Shown in pieces: positions 12,201 through 25,560 of a stretch of 64,000 nucleotides of DNA. The translations under genes were made by a program, and so were the position numbers. The stretch lies in NCBI GenBank assembly GCA_022578605.1, contig MU394062.1, positions 620,001-684,000 of the forward strand, in the 5' to 3' direction. Each line of letters opens with the position of its first letter. Within the stretch, counting starts at the first letter, position 1. The stretch is from Camillea tinctor. Taxonomy: Eukaryota; Ascomycota; Sordariomycetes; Xylariales; Xylariaceae. Under the pieces are notes generated by a model that was not told the origin of the DNA, made no database searches, and worked only from the letters and a program-made list of their open reading frames with translations.

Positions 12201-14426
12201 TAGGAACAACGAAAGCAGGCACGCTTGGTCATTCTCGTACCATATCGGCTAGTCAGAGCCTTCTCGTCGAAATAGTAGGTGGAGCATCTTAGGCGAACGG
12301 ATGTGTGTCTGCAGCAAGCCTGGCCAATCGGATGCCCTATATCCAGGGTATCGAGTATGCTTTTTTTTTACTGTCAAATCTCAATGGGTCCTGTATGGCC
12401 TTCTGCAAACCCGCGGAGAGAGTGTTCTATAGAAGGCGTAAACATGACGTGAGTTAAGGAGGGTTGCGCTCATGTCAGCTGTGTCTGGAGTAGACAAGTC
12501 AAGCGTTTGAGGGCCCCCCACAAGTCTCCTGGCCCCGGGTTTCCGATTTGGCCAAGTGGTCGCCCTAGTAAGCCATGGAACACGGCTTCTGAGATTCTAG
12601 AAGTTCGAGAATAGACTGCCCTTGCTTAGCCATGTGCCATGTGGCAAATGAGGTGGGACAATTTGGAAATTGATTGTTCCAAGACAGGAAATGGCTAGGA
12701 AAGCCAAATGACGTCCCGTTCGAGGGAAATTACAGGTGACGACCGGCAAAGCACAAAATGTCTGAGTTATAGTCTAGGGTCTCGCGATGTATGCACGGCG
12801 TCGCGGATCAGATCCGAGGCGGCACTAAGACTAAGACATAGTGTAGAGTAGTGTAGAAAGATGTGCGGCTGCGGGAGGGGTGGAATAGGACTCTCAGACT
12901 TCTGTCGCAATGCAGTTGAAGCAGTGAGAAAGCTGACTGACATTCCACTACATTCAAGGTCACATTTGTATCTTGTTATAGATCACGGTGTGTATGTAGT
13001 GTAGGATAAATAGGGGTTGGAGTATAGGATACAGGGTAGGTGGAACATGAGAATATAGGAGATAGATTAAAGTGGTAGAAGCTATACATTCCAGAGCGGA
13101 TAGTCATTATCGCATTGCACTCCGACAAGCTTCTTTGTTCTCATAGAACTCAAAATAAAAGAAAAAAAGAAGAACACGAAAAGGAAAAAAAAAAAAAAAA
13201 ACCAACTACATACTAGTAGGTACTCAGTCCCGGATAGTCAGCTTGGTGGCGTGGTGACTCAGGTACCGGGAAGACCCTGCTCGCAGGCCCAGTCCAGCCA
13301 TTTGGTCTAGGCGCCTCGTAGTTGGTTACCGGAAGCATGCCGCGTATTGCAAGTTGCTTGTTCGTCCCTTTTGCCAAGCTTCAAGTACCTCTACGGTATT
13401 GGTTCAGTTATGGGAGAACATCGGTGTAGATAAAGTTGATGGTCTGGAGGTTCCGGGACTGGAAGAAAATTCCGGGCGCGCATGCAGACTTGATCATATG
13501 ATCCACTTAGAGGCCCCAACTGGTTGGAAGCGCACGAAATGGTTACCATGTCGAAGCTATAGTCGCCTACTTAGTGCTAGCTGCTAAACCGCAACCAGTC
13601 GCACAAGAAGTGAAAGCTTCAACGACTGTTGCTTTTGAAGTTTGGGTAAGTTCAAAAAGGTCGGGAACTGGCTTGGCAGTACACTGATTCGCAGCAACAC
13701 ATACATGTATGTGCATGTATCAAATCGACAATTGCCGTGATCAACCTGGCAGCGGAAAACTGGATTTGAATCTTCCGGGTCGGTTTTCTGCATTACATGT
13801 AGAACATGCATGTCGTGCAGGGGAGGTCCACGTTTAGGGCGAGTCGAGAACGCGCAAGGCAGACCTGTCCCATATGATTGGGTTTACAGGGAAATGATCG
13901 TGGATGCGCTTGAGTAATATTTATGTCGACGTCTGAGCGGGAAACAGGAATAAAAAAAATAATGTTCGTCTTACATTAGCAATGCAAACAAACTCGGGTC
14001 AAAACCCAGCAGCTGTGGTGATAGTATCGAGTAACCTATACGAATAACCAACATTTACCTATTATTGAACATCTAAAGATTGCGGCATGAAAGATAAACT
14101 ATTTTACTTCTTTTCTTTCCTTTTCCGGTTATCTTTTTTTTTCTTCTTTGGGAGGGGTGGTAGGAGGGGAAATGTTCGTTTCCCCGATTGTCATCACTAT
14201 GATATCATCGGTCGCAATGGTTTGGGTTGTTTTTGTCCCTCTTCTTTCTCTTTTGTTGAGTTCTGGTGGTTGGTAGGTTATGGCGCTCATTGATTGAGAC
14301 GATATAGTTGGTGGTGTTTAGGAGCGCTAGCGCGCAAGATGAAAAAAAAAAGTACTTTGGGTATACTTGGATCTGCCGCTGTACCAAGTCTCGCGCACTT
14401 ACACGGACGGAAAACTGGTGTTGTGT

Positions 14427-14465
14427 TACTACTACTCCGTACTACTACTCCGTACTACTACTACT
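14427..14465. repeat. 13-bp minisatellite containing ACTCCGTA
   Basis: Two perfect copies of TACTACTACTCCG (14427-14439, 14440-14452) and a third that decays into TACTACTACTAC. ACTCCGTA/TACGGAGT also occurs near 23789. Confidence 0.9.
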
Positions 14466-16169
14466 TAACAAGAGTAGTAAGTAGATCTAGGACCCAATTT
14501 CCTCAGGGGCTGGCAGAGTCCCGAATGGACACACATTGCCCCACTTCTAAACATCCATCATCCCTCCTTTCTGTATCCCTTATTTTTTTTTTATTAGCGT
14601 ATTGTTAATATGATAATTTTTTTTTCTTAGCGCTTGCCGCAGGTTTGTGGAAAAATAAAAAAAGGGGTATTTTGGGCCTGACCGTTTTGGTGCCATAACT
14701 GCATAGCGTAGTTGTCTCATCAACTCTCAGGAGGACCCGGAGCCCAATGGAGCACTGTTTCGTGGCATACGTCGAGTGCATGATTTGAAGCTCCTGATGG
14801 ATATTCAGGTTGTATTCTTTTCAAGAATTAGTTCATGTTCATGTTAATATTCGTGAGAGAAACCGCTCTCGGCCGGCAGCGGTGAAACATTATCCACACA
14901 TATCGACATCGTCGACAGGGTTGGCGGAGGGTCATTCTTCGGCTCCACCACCGGCTTCAGCGCCCGTCTTGAATGTTGGCAGGCGGTGAACCAGCGCTCT
15001 TTGCTGTAGTGCGCAAAACCAGGAGAATCGAGGAGAATCGCCGTGTCCGATGAGCTCATCATGATCGCCTGCTCAGCTGACAGAAGGTATAAAGTTGCTA
15101 TCTGTCTAGATCTACATGGGCCTGTTTCTGGGGTCGACATGGATGGCGGGGGGACAGCGGGATAGCGAGCGGGACGGCGGGAAAGAATTGGCAGCCTCCA
15201 GCTGACGTACGATGTATCAAATGGGCATGTAACCTGCAAAAGAGTAGGCATGTAGCAAGGGTTCCAGCCTGATCACGAGGTTCGCAGGACCGATTACACG
15301 GTGATTTGGAGGGGGGGGGCTGTGACCCCAGCCTTGCAGGACGTTGCAGGACGTATTCCCTATGATTTGTCTCGTAGACAGATAGCCGCCGACCAAATTT
15401 GTCGCTTACACGATGCAGCGCAGCAGGCTGTTTCCTTTTTTTTTTCTTGTTCTTGTTCTTGTTCTGGTGACGAAACCGAAACCTATATTGCTTAATGCAA
15501 ACAGAACAGCCAATGGAGAACCCGTGCGAGCCGATTTGGCGGTCAACTAGAGGCATGGTCTGATGTGATGGGTTATTCCTAGTTGCAGCACAAACAGAGA
15601 ACATATGGCAAGGAGGATATGTCCTTGTCCTGTCTAAGTGACCTGTATCAACAAACCAGCCGCATGGCCTGGGCCTAGTCTAGCCTGGTTGCCTACTTGC
15701 CTATTTGCTTGCCTGATTGCCTGTCTGTCTACATACCCAGCCTCACTCAACAGAATGTTGTCTTGTTGGTGATTGTTGTTGTTATTGTTGTTGCGTAGAG
15801 GAACAATTGGCTAATAGATAATTAATTTCGTCATCTTCATCGTTTATTTGGGTTTAATCTGTTTTGTTTCGTTGTGTCTTTTCTATCCTTCTGGTTTCTT
15901 TCCTTTTTTTTTCTTCTCTCTATTGACTTATAATTACTCGATTGGAGGAGTTGGGTTGGGTTGGGGGAGATGCAAACGAAAAGGTGGATACTTTATTAAA
16001 AGCATCGGATGCATTGGAAACGCCATGTCATTCATTCATAAGGCAGGCATAATGTAAGCAGGTGATAGGTACAGTACCTAGATAGGTATGTAAGGTTATG
16101 TATGTATGTATAAGTATTAGGTAGGTGGCTAGGATGATAGGTTGGTATAGGTAGGCAGTCAGCCCTGTG

Positions 16170-16187
16170 GTAACGTAACGTAACGTT
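16170..16187. repeat. GTAAC pentanucleotide tandem
   Basis: Three consecutive GTAAC units followed by GTTA, making a small ACGT-containing tandem just beside an A/T-rich tract. Confidence 0.8.
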
Positions 16188-17000
16188 AAAAGGTAATCGA
16201 ATGAGAGGTTGTCATTGTTGAAACACGGGGTGGGAAAAAAAAAAACTTTAAAAAATAAAAATAAAAAATTAAAATAAAATAAAATGAAAAAGTCCATAAG
16301 TTTTATCTGGTCTGGAGTGCAGATTGTGAAATGCAAGTTGGGGTTTTCCCACGTGGGGAAGTACATTAAGTATGTACATATACCACCCATCCCTCGTCTA
16401 TCAGAGCTAAGCACTCTGCCCGTTTAGGCATTGCTGGGTCGCCCTATCGCCCGCAGCTGCCTATAAGCCCATGCATGGCTGCATAGCCAAAGTACCGTGT
16501 CATGTGCCTCTTTTGGGCTTTATTTCTGACTTATTGCATAGGACCGATGCATGCCCAAGGCCCAATCTCCTGTAAACTCAACTCAACTTTCTTTTTTGCA
16601 TTTTCCCTCTCTTGCCCTTCCACTGTGTGCTTATAAGTGCGATGATGAAAGAATGATATCTGCACCTGCAGCTTGCAGCTCTCAACAACCACTTGGCTTC
16701 ATCCAAATTTCACTCACCGATGGTTCCGATGGTGCTGCTGATCTGACCAGAAGCGAGTGATCTTATTCTCCAGCCGATTTTTTTTATTTTTGTTTTTGTA
16801 TATCCACAGATAATCAACTTGCTGCCTGACGACGCCTGTTCCGGATGCCACGAGAAAGGGGGCAGAGGGGGAAGAGGGGGACGGAGAGGGGGAGAAACAA
16901 TCGATGCCCTTCATCAGACCACTAACAATCTAGCAGCCAACACAAATATCTCAACTCAATCTGAATCTACCAAGATATAACTGCACCGGGCTAATCTCAA

Positions 17001-20000
17001 GTACATATAGTGTTCGTCCATCCCCGGCCAGCTTGGCATGGGGCATGGGTTCGGCTTCCCTGTGCGCTGATTGGACAGTTCTTACAGATCAAATCGAAAC
17101 CTACATCCATGCCAGAAAAAAAGGGGGGGAGGGGGTGGAAAGGGAAGGGGTCCAACGGAGATGGGAGCATAGAAAGTGAACAACAGACAAATAACCAAAT
17201 AACCAAGAAAAAAAAAGAAAGAAAAAAAGAAAAAAAGACAATCAATAATGCAAGAGAAAATTAGCCGAAGATGATAGTATTTCCGATGACGACGACAATG
17301 CTGACGATGATGACGATTATGCTGTTGATGTTGCTGGCGATTGCTGATTAACCCCTCCCCCAACCTGTCTTCACCACCCATACACTTACATGGTTTGGGT
17401 TCAACAGCTACACTACCTCCAAGATTATGATGATTACTTATCCACCCCCATATACTGTGTCATTGATCATCACCCCTCATACCCGCCCCTGGTGGTTACC
17501 AAGTCCAGCCAGTAAAGACCGACCAGGGCCAACAAAGCCCGCCCAAGCATCTATCTTTACAGGTAATAAAGGTAATATAGGTGTACGTATTCGGATTCCT
17601 TAACAAAACACATCTCTTACCGAGAAATATTATATTTGTCCGGAAAGGATGTCGAGTACCTATATAGACAGGCAACCTACATCGGCAAGGAGCTGCATGT
17701 CAATCGACCTGTTCGGGCTTTTTGCAGGTATCCGCCGTTGCCGAGTTCTACCAACCCAATCAAACCGGTGGGATCTTCGCCGAGCTCACCGCGTTCGACC
17801 ATCCCGCCTGTTCATTCATGCTGGACTGGGAAGTCTTCCAGATCGCCCCTATGCATCTTGTGCCGCTCTGCACGCATACTATGTATACAAACGTCGCTTC
17901 GTGGGCATTGATCTCACATCACCTCCGCCCTACCATGGCCGGGCTATCCCGCTTTTAGCTCCCGCTGGCGTAGCAGTATCAGATTCTGACGACGTCTTAC
18001 TTGGTCCAGCCCGTTCTTCATTTCGGGTTGGTTGTCTTGCCAAATCGGTCCGCGACCGCCCAGCTAAACGACGTGGCTATTGAATTTTTTTTTTGTTTTA
18101 TTGAATTTTATGTTTGCTCATCTATACGATAGATCGATAGGCATTCTCCTGTTGTATAAGGCTAGACTATGGTCACCGGTCCCGATATGCCGTCTCACTT
18201 GTACCACAGTTCTCTGTCCCAATTCCGGTACTGCCAGCTATTAATCCAGATGTGGCGTGCAAAGCTGCGACTTTATTGCGGTCCGTGGCATGGTGAAGAA
18301 CCTGTCATCATCTGCATGAGGCATTACTTTGCGAGAAAGAAAAAAGACCGCCGACCTGCTTTTCGAAGCTCCCTGACAGCAGCTTGTCATCACCATACCC
18401 TAATCCTCGGCTGCAGTGAGAGGGCACAATGGATTGAATATCGTCACTTGGTCAGCTTACTTACCTTATGTAGGCTGGATTTACTGGCCTATAGCAAACG
18501 ATCACCGCAGACATAGCCACATGCAGCATCGTCTAGTGCCGGAACCGGATCATGATGCCTCTCAACTTTTGAGCAAGTATTGCTTTCCACGGTCTTTGGC
18601 GGTGCATTTGGATTGTCATATCATGCAAGACCATCCGCCCGATCGCTGCCCTGGCCGGTCAAGTGCCCCGGCAGTTGAAGCATATTCCCGAACTTTGTTT
18701 CTACTTAGCACGTATTTACATGCATATCTAGACGGGTACCTCACCTGTCACAGGTGCTTTGTACCGCGGTGGTGGACAGCGCTCCTATTGTTTATTGCTT
18801 CTCATCACTGCAAAAGATATCTGACCTGCAAAGTAGGTAGTCAGATCTAGTCCTTAAGAAATCTAGTGCCCAGCAAGGATCTAGGTATCGAACCGTGCCG
18901 GCTCCCGTAACTCGCAGCCCTGGGCAATGTCCCGGGCCGCAAGTCGAATCTCATCTTTTACCATATATGCATCCCATCTTCCGGTTACGGATAGCTGAAG
19001 CTAGGATAAAATTGATATTACACCTGTGGCATCTCCCAGTTACACTAACCAAGGGCAAGACAAGAGAAAATATGTCTTGGCTATTTCTAAAAGCTGCAAC
19101 TACTCTCGGCTCCTGCTGTCAGTCATCAGAAGCATTTCCTTAAGCCTGCTTGGCACGCCATCTAACTGGGGGCTACTTCGATCCCCACGTATAAGAACCA
19201 GATTCCTGGGTCAGATAATGCAAAGAGTCACGGGTGCTTAAATCGACTTAGTATCAGACTCTTTCGGATAGCACAATTCCAGGTCCTTATCATGCATGAA
19301 GGCTGCATATAAGCGAAGTGGCTTGTCTATGACTGGTGTCCTTGCAGCAGAAGAGGCTCACACGACAGTAACGAGGCGTCCGGCATTCAGGGTTTGCATC
19401 CGGGTTACACGGTCATTTCACAGCCTTCCGTAGACAAGAGGCCTCACTAATAAGCAACTAAGCAACCCGTTGGAGACGGCCTGCCAAGTATGTGCTGTAA
19501 CTTTGCTTTCCGATATACCACTGGTACGATCCTATACTCAAGACTCGTGCTCGACTAAGCCCGGAAAGCCTCTCCGGCATATCTATATCTGCGCACTTTA
19601 CTCGCAACGTTTCTCATCTCCCACTATACAAGAATGTGCGCTATACCGCTTATAGCTAGACCAGAGCAATGCCACTGGATCTTCAGCACCGAGGCGTGCA
19701 TTTCCACATCTGGCGTTGTTTTGATTACTTATATTTGCTTCATGTTGTCATTATTGCACGTCTGACCCTGTTACGCCTCACGGTACTCGAAAATTCACCA
19801 TTCTTCCCAATTGGGCTGATAATTCGGGAGTTACGGCAACGACCCAATAAAGCCCAACGTGTGGGATAAGCAGGTCCTACTATTACAATGATTCGTCACG
19901 AAATCGAATTGCCGAAGGAGAACACAGCTAACCTGACCAATCTAGCTATTATCACAGCTTAGCTGATGTCCTTGTGGGCAACTAGGTTACAATTGACCAT

Positions 20001-23000
20001 CTAGGCATGAACATCTGTGGCCTCTTTCCGATTCGCTCGCCTGTAGCCAGACACTGATCTTTTCAAGCATGATCCATTGTGCAACGAAATTCCCCAAACG
20101 GTAAGTATGGGTTTCTAGTATATCGGGAGGCTTAAAATGCCCAGGGCTATGATGTCTTTGGTACCGAGTGAGGCACGGGCTGCTTCCACGTACAGGCGCA
20201 CTTTGTGCCAAGGATCATATCCTCAAGGTAAGTCAGCACTTTAACTCAGCTCAAGCTAATTATTGATCTGGACGGTACGGGGTGGAATGAGGGATTCTTC
20301 GACTTGAGTCCTTGCTGTCTGTCGTTTTGCTTGTAGTGTAGGTTTTGCACTATGTAATGCTATCAGTGCATATGCTAGACGATCAGAGAAGATTATGCAC
20401 ACAAAGAGGAAACTGGACGGACGATCTCTTGTGCGAGCAGGTTGGGGATCACCCTAAACTAACTGGCACTGGCACCAAGGCACGAATTCTTGTTACACAG
20501 AACAAGGCAAATAATAGGGCTCTACTACCAAGTTGCCTTATTTGCGATGCACCAGATAGGCAGTGAGCTGCGTCACTACGAACAGCGGTGACTTGGTCAG
20601 AATCCGGGTTCGCTATCAAAAGGGCTACCTACCACATGATCCCAGTTAAAAAACAAAAAGTGAAAAAAAAAAAAAAAGGCTCGATAGACGCCCGGGACAG
20701 AGTCCGGGACGTGGCACCAGTAGTCGGCAAGCCAGATGGATGCCAAGCTGGCAGTCCTCGAAACAACATAGAGGAAAGTGAGCCATCAAATGCGTCACGA
20801 CTTTGGCCATCTCACTTGCTATAGTACGATCTCGGCTCCCCGACCGCACTCGAGAGACATTCCTGCGGCGTGCATGCCTTAGCAGCTTAGGTCGGACGGA
20901 TGAGGGGAAGCTTGAATACTCTTAGTGGATGTAAAATTTCTTCATCGTGTTCCTAGAAGCTATCGAATCCCGGCTCGCCGTACCAGCTATCTCCGTTGGA
21001 TTACTCGCCAATCGGTGTACAGATCATCGAGCATTTCAATTGGCCGACGAGGAACTCAGTCCCTCCATGCGGCTCAACTACCTGTCATGGTTGCAACTTA
21101 GCACGGCTCAGCTAGTGTTTCCGCTTCCTCTGAGCGGCGGTGCCTGCAAAGCTAGATGCGTGTTTATCTCTCGTCCGAGGACCAACCTTGCATTCCTTCC
21201 ACGTAGAGCGTCGGTAGAGAAGGATTCGAAGTTCTAGATTCTTGTTTCAGAGTAAGATACCCTGGTTGTCATGGGCCCAGCTAGGGTGAGACACACAATC
21301 AACATACTAGATGCCGACCTTCGTGATTTGTGGATGCTCTCTGTCCAGGGCCTAGTCAGACTACGCTAGCATCCCCTTGAGATGTCCTCTTCGTATTCGT
21401 GGCGTTCGTCGCTAACCTCGTCTTGCAGAGGAATTGTGTTTTCGCCTATACAGGTTCGCCAAGATTCGTTCTTTTTTTTTTTTGGCGCCCCCACACCGGT
21501 GATGGCAAAAGGCACGTCGTCAAGGCGCATGCCACCTGCACCATTTCCAAGGCTTGCCCCCCCCCCAGCTCGATGGGGGTCACACCGATCAAGCCGGTGG
21601 CTCCTCGTAGAGATCAGATACGCCCCTGGAATGTCTTTCTATTACAATGTCCATCGCATTGTGTCCCGTCGTTCACTTCATTGTATAAGCCGGAGACCCC
21701 AGCAAGACGGCTATGCCTAGTTAGTCCAGGGCGCTGAAGAGCCTTGATGGGGAACGCCGATCAATCAGATCCAGGTGTCAACTCACCGGCCGCCAACATG
21801 CTAGGATATGCCCTGACAACGAGTTAATAAAGACCGAATGCCTTTCTAAGCTTGGCGTGTTCGAGCTCCATGCGGCTTGCTTTCTCGTAGGTCCGCATAG
21901 TTCGGTTGAAAGAGCGTTGTAAGCATAACTCCTAGGCTCACAAACCCGTCCCGTCGTCCGCTGACCACGTCTCCTAGGTTCGTCATGCTGGGGACGACTT
22001 GGATGCCGTCTCGGACACTGAATTTCGGGGGGCAGAGTGACCGTGCTCTCCCCCTGCCGCCAGGGCACTAAGGATGGATAAGGCTGAAATGGCAATGCGG
22101 CGTCGTCAATGTTGGTTGAGACATTGACATTAGTGCGGCCGGCTGTCGCATGAGCCCACTTTACTTGAGTCCCGTCTTGGAGGACGATCGGGAGAATCAT
22201 CGACGATGGTATGGAACCAGTCGGTGAGCACGCGGGCCTCCGCGAGCGAGGTCTTGCGCGAGGACAACAAAATCATCATCTTCTTCAAAGGCATGAGAGG
22301 CCATCTAAAGGATTCAACGTTACAGCAACTTCAAACGCGTCTCCCTCCGAGAGAGGAGATGAGAGTGCATCCGAGAATAACCGGATCCTTGATTTCTCGC
22401 TCAAGATACTTGTTCCTCTCCCCAGTCCCATTCTCTCCTTCTCTCCTCCGGCTCTCGTCTTTGCAGCAGGCTGCTCTCGATCCTACGGAAGGATTCCAGA
22501 CTCCCAACAGACCATCATGACTTTAGCATAACACGATCCACCACCCGCAAAGGTGTTGTTGGCCCCAAGCGGATGGCATTCCAGAGCTTCTACCTGTCCC
22601 GCATGAACCCGGAACAGTCGAACACCTGGTAGGCGAACTCCCGGGTAGAAGATGTGGTGGGTAGCAACGGTGTTGTATGAGTTCTCGAGATGACCAGCGC
22701 TACCTTGGGACTCTGCCTAGTGAAGAAGCGTGATTACTTGTCTCGATTCGGTTTGTCAGCACGACGTCATTGGGTGGTCTCGATCTATACTCGAGGTCCA
22801 AGCGAGAGCATCGCTCTGCAGTGGACGGGCCCCATTGCAGCGGAAAGTGGCGTCAAGTACGCTTCCCGGACATCCGATTCGCAGAGTGACAAGGTCTGTG
22901 TGCGTGACTCCAGGGCCACGCAACAATGCTCGGCTTGAGCTAGCGTCTTGGGAGACGATAGCTATAGCTTGTTGAGTTTTACGGCTCCTGTCATCTTGTG

Positions 23001-25560
23001 GACTCACGACTTATCGTAGCATTCCTCAGGCCGTATAAGACGTGGCAGAGGTTAAGTTAAGAATTTCCCCCAGCGAATCAAGCCTGGTGAGAAAATCGGG
23101 GTTGCTGTCCACCCCATTCGTGACGCTCGCCAGCATGTGAACTCCACACTTATTGTCAATCCCTTTTTTTTTACTCTAATTTTTTCTTTATTTTAATTTT
23201 CTGGGTTTTTTTTCTTTTCCTTTTCTCTTTCTCCACACTGAAGATGATTTCTTGGCGGGTCCCCCCTATTTCCACTGATCTGGAGTAAAACAACCATTGT
23301 GTAACTGGGGTATCCAGGTTGTTGGTTTGATGGGGCCAGCACCTTGCCATTTCACTAGTGTGGTCGCTACCAACTCCACAATATTAGATCATATTAAGTA
23401 GTGTGGCATGGATTGTGGGTCGGAACGGGCTCCACGATGTCAAGGGGGAGGCAGGTCATAGCAGACAAACGATGTGTTCCTTCGAAGATGAACCTTCAAG
23501 CCCTTAAAGTTGGATCCCAGATTAAGCTTGGTCTCTCGAACGAAGTGGGAACATGTTCTAGAACTTCTGTGCTACATGGTTACTTGCCCCCTTGTCCCCC
23601 CTATTTGGGCAAGTTACTTTTTTATACTCACATTGTTGCAACTAGCATTGTTACACTAGGTAGGTAACTCCCGGGCTCCATCCTATGTTTGTCTCCCTCT
23701 CTCTATAGGTACTATATCTATACCTCCATTCTTTGGGTCGGGATACATGCTTTGTTTATACATACCTAGGGTGGAATAGATCGATCATACGGAGTAGACG
23801 ACGACATCAACGGTAGCCGTTCCCCGGATATCGCTAAAGGTTAGCCACCACCACCACCCCTATCTTGATAAACACCACTCCCGCCATTTCCGGAGACCCA
23901 TACGGGTTTCATTCCCTATCATCTAGGCCGGCTTCCGCGGTGTTTTCTTCCTTGATTATGTAAATCAAGAAATTATATGCGAGCCTAAATTGACGTTTGG
24001 CGAAAATGACCAGTGCGCGTATGACGAGCCGCTGCAAGAAGGACTTTGCTCTACATTAGAGGCGCCTGTTGCGAATACCACCAGGCCCCGGAACCTGCGG
24101 GACAGATATTTATTGTAGTATTATTAGAGATGAGCTAGTCCGCTTTGGCACTGCCATGGTAGTTAACTCGCTGGTCTCGTATTGTGCCTTTCGATTTTCA
24201 GTAGCCCTTCAAGGTCATAATCAGGACGATCCTCTTGTCTGGCCAACATCTAAGTATAATGCCGATCCCTGCAGCGATTCGAAGGAATGCTCAGAAACGT
24301 TATCAGTAGGTACTGGCTAAACTTGTGTCTGCAAGGTACTCTTGCCTGCACTCCACTCTGCTACCCATCTGCTTCCTGGATGCCCGAAATCCTTAACGCC
24401 GTAACAAAGATAAGCCGGTAACCGTGTCCTCGTTGCACGGCAGAGTGTGAAGCACTTTCGGGCTTTGAGAAAATCCAGCATGATCGGCATTTGGCCCTCA
24501 CGGGCGGTCACCCCCCCCCCCATGCCGGCTGGCACCACGATATTTCGTGTGCTCGGTCCGATGCAATTGACGGTTGCTGGCATCGCTTATTCGGCTTTTG
24601 ACGTGGACGGCTAATAATTCTCTCGTCAGGTGTATTGAGGCCCGGGTCATTGTACAGCCGAAGGCCTCGCCTGTGTTGTTCCGGTCGAAGGGAGCACAGC
24701 CGACCACGACTGATTCCACAAAGCGCCGGCTGGAGTGGGTGGGTAAGAAAGGGAGCACCACGCCTACCGACGTAGTGATCAGGACGAAAATCAAGGATGT
24801 CAAGCGCCACCTCCTTGAAATGAAAATAACACTTAATATTCGGCGTTGTTCGTTCAGTTTCAGCTGTGACGAACTAGCGTCGATGTTGTCGAAGAGTGAG
24901 GCTGTCCGTTATAGCCCTGACGTCGCCCCATTGTTCGTTCCGGGATGTGATTACGCACAGGAAGGGAGTATCTAGATCGAATCCAGACTGTCGGGTCTCA
25001 AGGGTGATGCGAATCGATCTCTAGAGAAGATCAATTATCACCTACTCTCTGTAACCCACTGTTCCTACATCACGCCGGGGGGGAGGGTTTTGGTACCGCC
25101 CAATCACCGCCTTCCTGTGGTTGAGATCTCTGCGTGTGCGTGTGCGAGTGTGAGTGAGCGTGTGTGGGTGACATTCCCAATGGGTTTCGACATCATGTCG
25201 TCCTCACGCGATCGCCACGTAGGTTAGGCTAGCTAGGGGGGGAGGGGGGTGGTGCTCGGGAGAGGATCAAGTTTTAAGGAGATGTGTAATAAATGCTGCA
25301 GAAGAGAGACAAGGCTATAGACCGATTTGTCGACGCGGCACAGGTTTTTTGTGGTTTCCTCGTGAAGAAAACAAACCCCTACCCACGCTACAACGTAACA
25401 TAGGCGGTTTTTTAGGTCCCAAATCTAGGGGAGATTCGTACCCAGGACCTTTGTCCGCCTCCCCGAATACCCTTACAACTGATCATCGTTGTCAAGGGAG
25501 CGCGGGGCCACAACCAAAAAGCTTGTCCTGACACCTGGAGAGGAAATGTCACCCCTAATA
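17001..25560. other. Region of scrambled coding-like fragments and tRNA-like signatures; no intact gene
   Basis: Several stretches have balanced base composition and open frames of 80-145 codons on one or both strands, for example 17649-18083, 18416-18850, 20947-21237, 21778-22200 (minus) and 24574-24975. They do not join by credible introns and match no family I recognise. B-box-like sequences (near GGTTCGANTCC) occur at about 18890 (minus), 19400 (plus), 20608 (plus) and 25432 (minus). The impression is of old, mutated repeats or gene relics rather than functional genes. A G/T-rich GTGTGCGTGTGCG tract lies near 25133-25165. Confidence 0.4.
25405..25515 (-). repeat. tRNA-like (SINE-type) sequence with A-box and B-box resemblance
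   Basis: Read on the minus strand, this contains TCAGTTGTAAGG, close to the tRNA D-loop/A-box TCAGTTGGTAAGG. About 35 nt later comes GGGTACGAATC, one base from the T-loop/B-box GGTTCGAATC. The order and spacing suit an internal RNA polymerase III promoter. The T-stem pairs poorly and I cannot fold a full cloverleaf, so it is not a functional tRNA. It could be a tRNA-derived SINE head or a decayed tRNA gene. Confidence 0.35.

Larger units (their letters stand above)
12201..17000. other. Gene-poor region with low-complexity tracts
   Basis: No gene supported. Holds an A18-type run near 13184-13201, a 13-bp minisatellite (14427-14465), a TTGTTC repeat near 15445-15470, a GTAAC tandem (about 16170-16187) and A/T-rich simple sequence at about 16230-16290. 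Overlapping minus-strand open frames at 14844-15251 and 15098-15604 lack family resemblance and coding-type composition. Confidence 0.5.

Noticed and set aside
12008..12232. Minus-strand 132-codon open frame rich in V/C/M/Y
   Set aside because: Translation of a CATA/CACA microsatellite.
21778..22330. Overlapping minus-strand frames, one reading SLAEARVLTDWFHTIVDD across 22140-22270
   Set aside because: Looks faintly coding but shifts frame and does not extend or splice; no family recognised.
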